A model generated the notes under the pieces. The model was given only the letters and a program-made list of their open reading frames with translations. It searched no databases and was not told the origin of the DNA. From Steinernema hermaphroditum (lineage: Eukaryota > Nematoda > Chromadorea > Rhabditida > Steinernematidae), in the NCBI GenBank assembly GCA_030435675.1, contig CM059622.1:248001-312000 (forward strand): a stretch of DNA of 64,000 nucleotides, written 5' to 3'. Of this stretch, positions 43,889 to 57,000 are shown piece by piece. The first letter of the stretch is position 1. Each line of letters opens with the position of its first letter. A program made the translations under genes and the position numbers.

Positions 43889-44600
43889 ACCCCAGTCCCT
43901 TAGACCGCTTCTTTCCATTTCTGAAAATGTGACGTTTAATACAACAACAGAACTCAAGTCTAGATTCACAGTGTTACCACATAATGGTCGAATATTTATC
44001 TATTAAATGATTCCATTTAAGCAAAGAGATAAGCAAAGAAACTTGAATATTGAGTTTGCATCACTATTACAGGGCGGCTTTAAAAATATCGGAACACTCT
44101 ACCTCGCTTTTCAGTCATACTTCGGCGCCAGATCGACTTATGAAGCGACGTAACTTCACAGGGAAGTTCGTCGTGTGCCCCCTTGCTATACAATCTCAAA
44201 AGCGATCACGGTGCTTACTGTCATTTGCATTTACATTTATTAGCTATATGGGCTCAGATCGAATGTAGCGTTTACAATATGACAACCAGTCGTTATTCAA
44301 AGCTTCGTTCCAGCAGCCTGGCAGTATTTTGGAATCGTCCACTTATCTAACTTCCATATGTCACACCGTTAAAAACGCGGCGGCGTCTTGCACCTTTCCC
44401 GAAGGTAAGGGATCGTCGATTACTGATTCCAGCCCCGATAAGCGCAGAAAATATTTGTTTCATCTGCCGTCCTTCACAAACACTTTCCTTTTTTTTAATT
44501 TTTTAGTCACATGCCTTGACCCGAAGGGAGGGTTTGTGAAATAAGTCTGTTCGGACATAAATCTCGTCTTTCCTCGATCACTTAAAGACGGTATTGCCTG
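43889..44600. other. Intergenic
   Basis: Nothing supported. Confidence 0.3.
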
Positions 44601-44614
44601 GTTTGTTGAACGAT

Positions 44615-44745
44615 TTGGTACACCTGATTTGGTACAGGGTGATCGTGCCAGGACCACGAATTGGTACATTGGTACTAATCGTACGTTCATACTGATTTGG
44701 TACACCAGCGCAGGGCAGTCGTGCCAGGACCACGAATTGGTGCAG
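44615..44745 (+). repeat. Tandem duplication, unit about 70 bp
   Basis: The motifs ATTTGGTACA then CGTGCCAGGACCACGAATTG occur twice, at about 44618-44665 and 44692-44742, joined by a related segment. Confidence 0.65.
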
Positions 44746-45266
44746 TAAATGTCGCACATTCGGACACCAATTTAGCCAGATCTTCCTTAACTCGTTTAGT
44801 GCGATTTGCAGCTAGTGCTGGCGGATTTCGGATCGGATTTCGGATTTCCACACCATAGAAATGGATGAACTTTCACAATTCGCAATGAAGTTGCCCACGC
44901 AAAATGCTCAGCAGAGAATTTTCCATAGGTTCACCTGTTGGATTTTTATTTAATGTCCTGTGTGTCGAGAAAAGTTCGAGAAACTGTCAAAATACGGCTC
45001 GAAAAAGTCGAAAGTTTCTTCAGTAACTCGTATCTTCAGATTCGGACCGATTATGATCGGTAACGGTGCTCGTGTTGTCTGCAAAATGATCAGCACCGCG
45101 CACTCTGTACCAATTCAAAGTGTAAGGGTTGAGGGCCTACAAAAAGCCCAATGCGGGAAACTAGCTCATTCCCAAAACATTGCGATCAGATGTTCTTCGC
45201 AACAGAGCGGCCCGCCGATCAGATAAGCCTCGCACCACTTCCGGTACTGTAATATGATACATTTAG
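44746..45266. other. Intergenic or intron
   Basis: No exon recognised. If the exon at 45267 belongs to a gene beginning in the GC-rich block, this is intron. Confidence 0.25.
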
Positions 45267-45456
45267 ATGCCTCCGTTTCGCCGCTGCCGTCCCCGTCGTG
45301 CAGGACGTCTTCAAGGAGATCGCATGGAGCGAGGAGCACGAAGACGACGAGAAGGACCCCGACCCTGCCGAGGAATCCGACGCCCCCGAGCCGCCGGCTG
45401 AAGACCAGAAGCCACGACGCAACGCGACCGCCCCGGAGTCCGAATCGCCGCAATAA
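45267..45456 (+). CDS. Terminal exon of an unidentified plus-strand gene
   Basis: After an ACATTTAG acceptor a GC-rich, coding-like frame reads CLRFAAAVPVVQDVFKEIAW. It then becomes very acidic and Pro-rich (EEHEDDEKDPDPAEE...) and ends PESESPQ at TAA. A poly(A) signal AATAAA at 45529-45534 follows. The exon needs an upstream exon ending with two bases of a codon. The hydrophobic-to-acidic layout fits a cytosolic tail after a membrane segment, but I recognise no family. Upstream exons could lie in the 42.4-43.2 kb block; this is not demonstrated. Confidence 0.45.
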
Positions 45457-46584
45457 AAGAAGCCTCGGCGAGATCTCTAGGCCCGTCCCCCCGGTACGAG
45501 AACTGGTGGAGATTGTCTGCTTCGGCAGAATAAAAGTTTTGTGTTGAACCCTTGTGTCCCTTTTGAGTCTTGAAGTCTAGAGCTGAGTTTGAGTTGATTT
45601 GGAATTGTCTTTGAGAAGGATTAGGTGAGATATTCGTCGGTCGAGATTCGCGGAGGAGGTTTTGCCCGCGAGGTGTGCCTGGGGCACGAGGAGAGAGGAC
45701 TCCGAAAAGAGAGAGGTTTGGAGTTAAGAGGAGAGCACGACCTTCCATTATTAAAGCGAACGTATGGCATTCGCTGTACCAATTCGCGGGGATGATCCTA
45801 GCACGATTACCCTGTGGTGTACCAAATGACGAAGGTACGAGCTTCATTGTTCAACAAACCAGGACGCACCTTTAAAGACACTTCGCGCACTACAGTTTAC
45901 ATTACCAAATGGATGGCGTTACGCTATACGGAAGTTTCAGGAAGGCACAAAATGCACAAAAAAAGACAAGTATCGTACTCGCTGGTCCTATTCTTTTTTC
46001 GGTGGATCAGATGAAATGAACTGGCTATTCAGTGATGGTGGAGATGGGGTGGGCGTCAAATGGTATTCTCGTCCAGAGGGTTCTGCCACGCGGGTCTTCG
46101 AGAATCAGCAACAATGCAATAAGGGACGACGACGATGAGGGCAACACGAGGGAAAGCGTTATGAAGAATTTCGAACTTGGGTAATTAAACTTTGTTTTAC
46201 GTGAAACACGCCGTGGTCCCAGTAAAAGGCATCAATCCCATTAGTTTATGTGGGAGTCTAACGGGTGAGATTGTAGAGTACAGCAAACAAGATGGATCGG
46301 GGCAGCTGGATTGCAGCCGAGAAAAATTTTTGCTCCACACTGCTCTAATAAACATCTAATGTTAAGAAAAAATACTCATATTTGCATGCCCCAGAAGCTG
46401 TAATGTCCAAGACATCATCATAAAGACCATATTTGTACCCACCAGAAGACTGAATTTATTTTCAATAAAAGTGACACATGGAGGAAAAAATGCGAGCAGC
46501 AAAGGAATGAGCAAAAATCTTACCGGGATGGACACATTGAGCACGAATAACGATACCTGTATCAACTTCCTAACACGAGTTTAC
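45457..46584. other. 3' flank and intergenic DNA
   Basis: Poly(A) signal at 45529; otherwise no feature recognised. Confidence 0.35.
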
Positions 46585-46840
46585 ACGAGTTTATTTCGTG
46601 AATCAAAGGCTTACGCCTTGCACGACACCGAATAATAGACAAACAGAGGATGTCTTATTGCAGCCGGCTTCATCCCTGGCGTGGCGGTGATGTCGAACTG
46701 GTCGTAGACGACGCACTTCATGGGGCATCTGCGAATCGACAAAACTTCGGAAATGGCGATGGAACTTCGTCTTCTCGGGGCGTTTGCGGCACAGAGGAGG
46801 CTTCTGAGCTCGCATATGCTTCAGAGAGATGAGTCCCTGG
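46585..46840. repeat. Dispersed repeat R3, copy 2
   Basis: Colinear with 11868-12100 in the same orientation. Confidence 0.6.
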
Positions 46841-47039
46841 TTTTGGGGATGACCTCTTTATCAAATTCACCACTTGAATGACCCCTTAAGTCTATTTTTA
46901 GCCGTAACTTCATTTACCGAGTTCATACTCTTAAATAAGCAGCTTACACCGTACAAGGCGTCATAAAAAGCACAAAGAAGATAAATATCACACCGCCATC
47001 GTCGCTTATTTTCTTTCTTCGCGCGATGTCAGAACTGGA

Positions 47040-47400
47040 GACGGCGATCCCATTAGAGCCACAGAGAACGGAGCGGAGCTAACCTTTGATTCAGCTGGCG
47101 GCGCAGACGCATCTTTAGTGGCTTCCAGGCGAGATAAGGACTAGGCGCTGTGGTGTGGCACAGTGGGCGAAGTGGAACCCCGTCATCCGAACTGTTGGTG
47201 GCACAGGCTTCGGGCTTTTAGCGAGACATTGGCGACTCGGGTGGTTGGGCGGTAGTGACCTTTTTCTTGACAAAACGTCGGAACTACGGTTCTCTGGTGT
47301 TCTAGACCTTCTGGGAGCCGGAGCGATCATTATGCCATCAGCAACGGCCAAGAACAACCGCTTATTCAGCTCATTCAACGAACTTCAGAGTGAACACAAA
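47040..47400 (+). repeat. Dispersed repeat R4, copy
   Basis: TTTAGTGGCTTCC, GGCACAGTGGGCGAAGTGGAA, CTACGGTTCTCTGGTGTTCT and the GCTCATTCAACGAACTTCAGAG end match the other R4 copies. A GAACAACCGCTTATTCAGCTC variant precedes the end. Confidence 0.6.
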
Positions 47401-48038
47401 TGAACCTCCAAACTTTATATTGGACTATATTCCGAAGTCACAGCTCTGTGCGTATTTTCTGCGAGTTCCGAGGATTCTAACGGTGCGACGTTATCTATAC
47501 CACCGTGAATACAATTTGAACGCATCCATTTCTACCTTCACATACACTAGCGATAAGAGCATTCCCAAAGTCTTCCTTCTACTTGGAGGACCTTCACAGA
47601 AGACACCGTAAGCTCCAAAATGGCACCGAAGCGACCCTTTCTCAGCAATATAACTTTATTCATATATCATTTGGCTTCAACAACGAATAGTCAATCAATA
47701 GAGTGCTGTATAGTAAGTCTTCAGAAAACGTTCAACTGGTCAGTCGCTATGGTGTGGCAAAGTGACGGTTACGATAGCGGTAATTATGCGAGTTACGACA
47801 GATCTGATAAAGCGAAAAGCAAAGGAGACGATAGGGGGACTAGAAGAAGACGACGGAAGGGAGAAACCGGAAGCTATACGGTAGTGTATGGTAACTCAAT
47901 CGGTTGGTGTGTGTGTCGATGTGTGTGGGAACAAAGTAACAAGAAGAAGAAGAAGGGAAAATCCCGCGTAAGTGTATACATGTACTCTGTGTCATCATTC
48001 AGTGCATGACTACGGTATGTGTACGGTAGTTTTGGCGT
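47401..48038. other. Probable 3' untranslated and flanking region of the CaaX gene
   Basis: A minus-strand AATAAA at 47655-47660 is a candidate poly(A) signal about 380 bases after the stop. Plus-strand open frames here (e.g. 47620-48009, Lys/Arg-rich) look fortuitous. Confidence 0.4.
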
Positions 48039-51000
48039 CTACTGAATCGAACAACACGCGCATTTCTTCTTCTTCTCGTCGATGTGCACCAACTCGACGT
48101 GCCCGGGCTGCTCGCCGTTCACCATCGGCGGCGCGATATCGTTGACGTCGGGCAGCGCGGGGCCTCCCTTCTTCGTGGCGGGCGTACCGCCGTTGGCATC
48201 TGTCGCGTCCACCGTAGTCGACTTCAGCAGTCGCTCGTGTTCTTCGGTATTCGAAGAATTTCCGTTCTGCTGCGGGGAGGCGCCTCCGCTCGGCCGTCTG
48301 TTGTGTTTGGTGGGGGAGGCGAGGGGAGAGCTCGGGTTTGACGGCGGGTAGGGCTTGGTACGGTAGGCCTCGACGATCGGGTCCACTTCGTGGAAGAGGA
48401 CCTCGTCCGGACGGAACGGGTTCTCTGTATTCTCTTGTTCCATTCGCCTACAACGATTCTCATTAGTGGACGGTCATGGCACAAGACTACGACAGTGACA
48501 CATGCTAAGCCACGGTGTTAGAAAATGCACGCCGAGCAAATTATGGTAACTAAGCAAACAGATTACGATAGCACTTTCTACAGAGAGAAGAACTACGGAC
48601 TGAGATGCAAGACACAAGCCAAATTGAACTAAGTTGACCGAATCTGTATCTTGGATACTTAAATCCCAACTGAAAGTTTTTAAAACTTTCGAAACTTATT
48701 CATTACGTCCTTCCCCAATACGATCAACTCAGGCAGAGGTGCCAACACAGCCGAACCGAGGCGAAATTTCGCCGAGTCGGCATCTCCTTGCACAGGCATA
48801 CTCCTAGGTAGGCGCGGCCTCTTCTCCGCATCATCTTCGTCAGAACGCTAGATCAGCGCGTCTTGTCACCTCAAGAAATAGTCGACAAATGAGTTCCCGG
48901 TACAGAGGCCGTCCTCTCCACCGTCCCTCACATAACTGGATTTCAATTCCCACGTGGAACTAGTATTGTAATTGAGTGAGATGTCGAGTGACTGAGAAAA
49001 TTCACACGACTGTATGGATTCGAATTTTGGAATGACAGAAATCGTAGCCACATACCACATGCGACTGTTTGTGACTGTTTTCCATCCGTGGGATCAGTTG
49101 TCCTAGGACCAGTTGTTTTGGGATCAGTTGCGATGACGGCCGTTTTAGTTATGCTCATAGTAGAGCCTCATAGGTGAATCGTCATTTGATGATACGGACG
49201 ATAGCAGTACAAAGCGAACTCATAAAGCTTTCGTAACTTTAAGTTACGCAAACAGTTATGAGGTATACCACGACCATATGACAGATGACTTGGAAAATCG
49301 ACCCTAGATCTTCTGCCTAATCAAATGGCGATCCACCTATGGATAACTAAAACGGATGGAAAACAGTCGCTTTTCCGATAGCTGGCATTAATTTGGGGGA
49401 CGATGAAATCTGAATACTTCTAACAAACTCTGTGTTAGATTAGCTACGAGCAAAGAAGAGAACTCTGTAATTGCAACATGTTCTGAACAGCAACGGACAC
49501 TTTGCCCTCGCATTCATCATTTCCACACCTCGAAAACCTGTTCTACCGCAAAATCGAACGAGTTAGCTGCGCACACCACACTCCACTACTAAAGCATAGC
49601 CATACATGCAGGGAAAGTACGGAAGCAACGTACTTGAGGAGAGAGGGCAGCGGCGGACTAACGGGAACGTGGCGGATCTCCTCGATCTGCTGCGGTGGCG
49701 AGATCTGCGTGGGGAATAGAGGGTCGTTGTTCTCGGTGGAAGTGACTCGGATTTTGCTCGGCGTGCCAACGTCGCTAAAACGGAGAGAATTCAGCCGCGT
49801 CCATAATCTCCTTAGCACACGCGCGCACACCACCCGCCAAGAGCATAAGAATTGCATGGATCGCCCCTTCTTCTTCTTATTAGCCGCCTGCTTCTAATTG
49901 CTTTTCGTCGACGATCGAATTTGGCTCAATTCGCATTAGGCTTGTGCGAGCGGGTGGCGGTGCAGAAGCAAGCAGATGGCGGTAATTGTGCTGAAAAAGC
50001 GCGCATAATGGTGCGCTTTTGTTGGACATTTGCATGAAAAGTAGGTCTTGATGGATGACTTAAATGGGTTGTGGGTCTGTAGAATCGAGGCCTGTGGCAT
50101 TGTTCAAAATACTCATCAACATCGCGTAGTCCATGTACTGCATAATTATTATCCATTTTCAACCAAAAACTGTCCTTAGAATAGCCTACTATGTCTAATA
50201 AAAGCTCAGAATCGGGCTTTTGGGTGATCCGACCCTGGTTATGGAGATTGGGCCGTGAAACATTTCTGACCTTGAACAGAATTTAAAGTCGAACATTTCC
50301 AAAACGTGAATATAGCGTACTATCAATTAAAATGTATCTGCACATTAAAAGTCCCCAAGATCTCTCCATGTGAATGTGCAGAGATGCCGAGCTCGCCTCC
50401 AGCTCAGTTTGCATCTCTGTCTGTTCGCAACAAACACCAAGACAATGTGGTACGGAGCTGTGTCACTAGGTAATAAGACGTCAAACAATATTTTGGGCCT
50501 CCACGACTTTTCCGCGAATTTCCTGAAGCTTTCAAAACTACAGAGCCCGCCCTTCGGGTTCACTTTAAATCGATAAGCATGAGGCTAAGCCAAGCCTGAA
50601 TGTTAGGCCTTGCAAAAAAATGAATACAGAGCTCGCCTGCGGACTAAATTCGCGGAAAGTCCTACCACGAAAGTTTTGATAGTTTTGTGATCAAATGAGT
50701 CGCATCTTCAAAAAAGTGTCATCGCAATCAGAAATTGTGGGGTGTCGAAAACAGCCGAAAAGCATTATTATTCTCAATATTTTGATCAACAGGTCAACAC
50801 ACACGTCAGCTGATGTCGGAAAAACAATCGTCTCACGGCGACCTTTGACCTCTTTTCTGCAGGGAGATGAAATGGATATAAGAACAGTTCTTTAATTTTT
50901 TCTTATGTGTGGGCATGTAAAATACAGAAAAAAAACTGAGATAGGCGTCCCTTGCCTGGTTCGGATCCAAAGTTTGTACATGATAGTGACAGGAAACGCG

Positions 51001-54000
51001 AAGATGGTAAGGGAGAAAACCTTGCCTTTCGATCTTATGGGTCTTTTGGCAACAAACTTAATTCGAGCTGTGACAGCCACTGCTCTCAGACGTTACCCTC
51101 CCTTGGTTCGAAATACGGCCAATACAGTAACATTTCCACACCCCTCGCTCGGTAATAAAACGCGAAATGGTCACTAAAACCGAGGAGGGTCCAAGTCACG
51201 CTACGACGTCGCCCCCTCCGCCATTTTGGGCGCTTATCCTAATTCGCCTCCTCCTTCCCCGATGGGGACAAGTGATGGCCGCAAAAGATGCCACCAGCAT
51301 CACCAAGAAAAGCGCTTTCGCGCGCGCGCTCTGGTAGTCGGTCCTTCTCGCGCCGTCGCAGCGAGAACGCGTTGGCGGCGATGGCCCGGGCCCTCGTTTC
51401 CTCTTCGAACTCCCTCCTCATCGTCGTCCGATCGATCGATGGCGCGAGGGAGGAGACGCCGCGCGGGATATCGCCGCTTTTGTTCTCCGCCGCCGAAATG
51501 ACTTTTCGACGCACCGCAAATAGCCCTTTTTGGAAGGGGTGACGGCCGGGTGCACGGCGACCACCCACCGCGGCCATTGGGACATGTTGCGGATTAGCCG
51601 GCTGAGCGGGAACTGACCCGAACAGGAGGTGCTCGTTGAGGGAAGTTGATTGATCTTAATCGGGCGGTAGGAAGTTGTAAAGAGGGCAGTTTTTCGGACG
51701 CCGATTTTGCAGGATTTATGGCGTTAGATTGAAGGTCGTGGGGGAGGTCTTGCAAAAGGAGAGATGTTTATGGTCAAGTCATTTAGTTCCTGAGCGCATA
51801 AATTTGGATTAACAGAGAAACATCCAGGTCAGGTCATATTTACAAATAAGACAATAATCTAAAACCAGGAAATCTGGCAAAATGAATTCCAGCTCAATGG
51901 AAACACCTTTCATCACGGATGATTCAAGGGAATCGAAAAGGAAACCTGAGTACTGATAACAGATTTACTTGATACCTTACAAAAAGTGGGGCATAAAGCC
52001 CGTTTCAATCGTCCCTCTTGATCTCAACCGTTCCCGGGGATCTCGACCGTGACTCAAAAACGGGGGACGGCTCAAACAAAGGGACGATCTAAATCCTAAA
52101 GGAAACGGCTTTATACCAAAGATGCATTTATGCCAAGTTACAGCGAACTGTTTATCGTAGAAGAGGTATATTGTTTAGAAAGGTTTCCCCATTGAAAAAT
52201 AGCACGTCACCAAAAACATTGTATCCTAGAAATTATCTACTGAGGATAGAAGCACAGATTTTGGAAGGTTCTTGGAAGTCGTGAATAAATCAGTCACGTG
52301 AAGTACTGCCCAATGATGCACATTCATACAGACACAATACGTAAAATTTCACTGGGAAACATTCAGAAAACCAAAGGGACAAGATGTTCGCAGAGTCTCC
52401 ACACAACCTGACCAGACAAGCGGTGGATTCTCATAGCAACCAGGTTATGGTTCAAGTTAAGCCTTTTTTTCACCACAGATTCAGGTAGATAGCCCCTTTG
52501 CCAAAAGATCTGAACTACTCCTATCTGCAAGTTACCAAAAACTCGAAGGCCAGAGAAGGTCAAAAAATACCATTTTCATTTTACAAACTATATCCTAGAA
52601 ATTATCTAAATTTCAAGAAAAAGGGATCGTCAGCTGAACTTTGAGACGTTGTTCAGTGGAAAGCACAGCCTATAACAACTTGAGGTCGTGTATTCTGAAC
52701 CGGAACCACAAGTTTAGGTAGATAGCGACTTTGTCAAAAGATCGGATGCAGAATAATCAGAAAAGAAAGAAATAGCGAAGGAGACAGCTAATAACTAGCA
52801 GCACCATGTTCTAAGAATGGACAATGAGAGAATGCCGCTTCGTTGGACGCCTATATATCTTCTCCCAAACCCCTTTTTTATCTCTGCAAACCGCCGCAAA
52901 TCCAATTGGGAATGTCTGCGACATTCGAACTCGAATTGCACTTTCGCAATTTGGTGCTGTTAATCTTTTAAAACCACTAATTCCGAACCTCCCATGGGTA
53001 TTTATAAAAAACGGTTGCACCGGTTGATGGACACTTTAAAAAGTTGGCCCCTTCATATGCTGAGGATTAAAAGTGTCGCGTAATGAGTCGCCATATTGCG
53101 CATTTCGCAATTGCTGGCCGCAGGCTTTCCCGCTGTGTTTCGAAACCCAATTATGCTAAGCTAATATTCGCATTATGCAAGCACCAGTTGGCTCCTCAGA
53201 ATTCGCATAAAGAACGCTCAGAAAGCGAGCATTCTCTAGGTTTGAGACACCTATTATGGCTATTTTAAGAGCTCAGAAAAAAGCCAAACATCACTCCAAA
53301 ACTGTGAAAAACGCAATATCTAGCACCTCAGAGACATAGTGGCAGTAAAGAGATGGCCTCTCGACTGCTTGTGTAGCTCACTGCGAACGTGCTCCACTTG
53401 TGAGCGGGAGGTGTCGGGTTCGGTTCCACTCGGAGTCCTCATTTTGTGTGGGTACTTTCCCCGTGTTCAAGGAAAAACACATACACACAAAGGCTAACGG
53501 ACGCGTCGATAGGGGATTTTGATTTCCAAGTCATCCTTGTTAAACACGTCTCGCTCAACTGGCTCTGATATTAATGGGGAAGCGACGGGTCCATAAGTAA
53601 CACTTCACTTCGACTTCATTTCAATCCCTTCAATCTCCAGGAACATACTTGTCACTTAAATACACATGCTAATCGTATGATTTGAACGATGGGTGTGTAA
53701 ATAATCTCGAGATAGCATCGAAGATCGAATGTTTACGGATATAAAGAAAACTGGGATTCTTATAGTCTTTATATGATAATTTGTTCCCTCAACAAAGTCC
53801 TCCTTTCCTGGCTGGAACACTCCCTGAACGCCATCCCTGTAACCCCATCTAACAAACGAACCTGACGTAGGAAGTGTGAACTGTAGTGTGCTCGATCGGT
53901 CCCTCTTCGTAGACGATCATCTTCACTTGATCTTCGGCTCCAAACGAAACTCTGAAAATATGCGGGGCGTTAATTTAATGTCTCCAAATTGCGGCGTCGC

Positions 54001-57000
54001 CGCGTCCCCCGGGGCGCGGAGCAAAGTGGAGAGACGATGGGGACACTTTTTGGGAGAAGGCCTACAGAGACGCAAAAATCGATGTGTACTTTGTGAAGAA
54101 GAGACAATTCGATCGTTAGTTGCGCGGAGAGCCCCACCAGTGGAAGTGCCTTTTTCTGGAGCTTTTGTCGGGTGAAGTTGTTTTCAAACACAGAAGCAAA
54201 CAACATATTCTGGGAAGTGTACTTGCAAGGTCATAAATTTTCGCGTTTCCGGGAACGGCGCCTACATTGGAATGACCTCGAAAACGAAAACATTTAGCAA
54301 GTTTTGGACTTGTTGAACTTCAGAATATGGTAGTATATGGAGTACATCTACAAAATGATGGCACTGTCCTAATGACATGGCACGCACCTCCATGACAGTC
54401 TTTTTACAGTTCTCAGTTAGGTTATCCGGAAATTATGACATTGGGTCGGGTGAGATCCAACCCAATTCTCCCTGTTGGTAGGGTTAATGTTGTAAAAAAG
54501 GGGCAAAGGACCAAAGGACGACCATAAAAGGAGTTAAGATGAGATTAGAGGCGATCGACTCTCAAAAGGAGAACAGATTCGGAAATTCTTAGAGGCAATT
54601 CTAGGGTTTCTAGTTTGAGTGGCCTTTTTAGCTCAACTGAGCGATTCGGTGACTCAGACATTCACGACTCGATTCGATGACTCGTCGCTTTTTGACTCGA
54701 ATGACAATCCTAATCACTTCCATTGCTCTGAGAATGAGAAGGGAACATTTGGTGGAACGGTCACATGATCAAGTTCTGCACAAGTTAGACATCAGATCCG
54801 CGAATGTTGACCATATTTTGCGAAGGGTTTAGATACATTGAGAAGAGTCCACATACAGGTGCATAGTTATACGCAGCACTGTTGATCGGGTCTACTAAGA
54901 AAGTTCCAAATATCGGGGCGACTTTGTAAACCTCAATCACGCGGAAGCGACCAAACAGGTTGGGCAACATTTCATTCCATAACCCCTGCTGTGTCAATGC
55001 GCGAGTTTAGTCATCATAGCCCTCTGGTTTCTGTCGCGCAAACCAGATTCTTTCCGTAGTGTTGATGTCTAAATTTGCTCACTAAACCAGCGGGAGCGCC
55101 TGAAAATGGCGGAGATGTCAGCTGTTCCAAAAAAGCCAACATTTTTCAGAATTTCTCCGATCAAAGTTCATACTGTTGAATAATAGCATTCATTAGGGCG
55201 ACATCACAGGTTGCAAAAAGAATGAAAAGAATGTCGACAGCAGCGAAACTGCAAGTGCACATGAAATATAATGGTGACCACCAACAGAGACAGGATGGGA
55301 TTGGAACGCCGTCGAGTTTTTCAGGGGACAACTGGTTTAGGATCGGAATCTGAAGCATTACGTAAAGCGGCTGTAATCCCATTTGTCTTTTTTGGACAAG
55401 TGCTTCAGAATTTTATGCACCGAATGCAGTATATGCGAAAGGCAGGAATCAGTAGTATCTTCTATGGTTTTAGAGTCTGTTCCTGTGCCTATATTTTATC
55501 GTTGTTGTACTTGAAAATTGGTCTCTCGTCAAGAACATTGCCTACGATTTTGAGTGTGTAAAATATGGGTAGGTTTCAAATTAACAATGCCAAAAATCAA
55601 AATGTGTCTGAAATTAAGAAGAGGTAATGGTAATTGTGATGTTCTGTTAGTCTGCATCCAGGAATATAGAGAAGAGCTGGAAAAGATAACTTTACAGGGA
55701 AGGCCGACAAATTCCACCACTATGAATCCAACTGATTACTACGTTTGGAAGATGTTACTGAGCAAGGTTAACTCTACAAAATGTGCCAATTTGGAGTCTC
55801 TGGACGCCATCCGAAAAGCATAGGACGAATTGAACCAAAAGACCTGTGCGACTATCGTGAACAACACCGAGAAGGATGAGGACTCTATTGTCAATTCTGT
55901 AGCCATCTACGACACTTTTGAAATTCAAAGAACTTCCGTACCCTGTTCATGGAACTCAATTGATGGGGTACATTTTATGGGGTTGGGAGGTAAATATGAA
56001 AGTCGAGGGACACGATGGTTGAAATATTCAAAAAAGCCTACAAAATCTCAAGTCATCGGCTTGAGTTAGCATCCTTAGCGACGGAACATGTACAAGTGCA
56101 TATAATCAAAAAACGAACACAAAAAGATAGGTTTACTGGAACTCCGGAGAGCTCAACTCGTGTGGTACACCTTGTCGAATTTGTTTGTGAGACGGACAGG
56201 AAGCGAAACGGAGTGGTCAGCCTAAATGAACCATCTTCTTGTTCTATGTTTAAATGTCAAGCTTTTGAATATATTCATTCTGCACAATTGACATCGTGTT
56301 CATACTTACATACATGTTAACATCCTTAATCAAAGGGACGCGACCTTTAATTTAAAAAAGCGAAGTACATGTAATGCACGACGCACAACTATCACCAAAA
56401 CGCACTCAAAACAAATAAATCCCCCTATTTACATGTCCTAACCGCAAAACACGAACCAATCGGATCAACAACGTTTCGCACGTCCTCCGGGGCACCGAAT
56501 GGCGGGAAGTTTGCAGCGGGGCGATTTGCGATCGATTGATCGGATGAAGTGAACTCTCGAGGAGCGGAGGGACTGAATGCGCCGAGGCCGTCATGCCAGC
56601 GCGCCGAGGCCGGTCCGCGCCGCCGACAACCGGTCGACTCTTCCGCCGCCGCCGCACACTTTTCAATTTAACACTCGAAGAAGGAGGAGGCGGCGGAAAG
56701 AAAGTGGAACGGAACATATGAAAAAATGTTTGTTCTGGCTGAGTTTCGCGGTAAACAAAAGGTAAATAGAGATTGATGTTCCCTCTGCAACTTCCTAGGC
56801 TCATCTAAATTAGAGTAATGATCCAAAGAAACATACTCTACCAGGGAAGTTATGTGAATGTTTCGTTTCTCTTACTCTTTCGGTTTCAATACCAGACCAC
56901 TGGGTGTCTAGGGCAACGCTCAGATGTATACCATTTTTTCATACGGCTAATAATGTGACTGTCTACCTATCAGAGCTTCCAGGTAAATATGACTGACCCA

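Noticed and set aside
48735..48790. Another hAT MITE
   Set aside because: Inverted core and suitable ends, but no 8-bp duplication can be found at the edges.
54785..55382. Chemoreceptor (7TM) pseudogene on the minus strand
   Set aside because: Hydrophobic segments exist, but no family motif or consistent frame could be followed.
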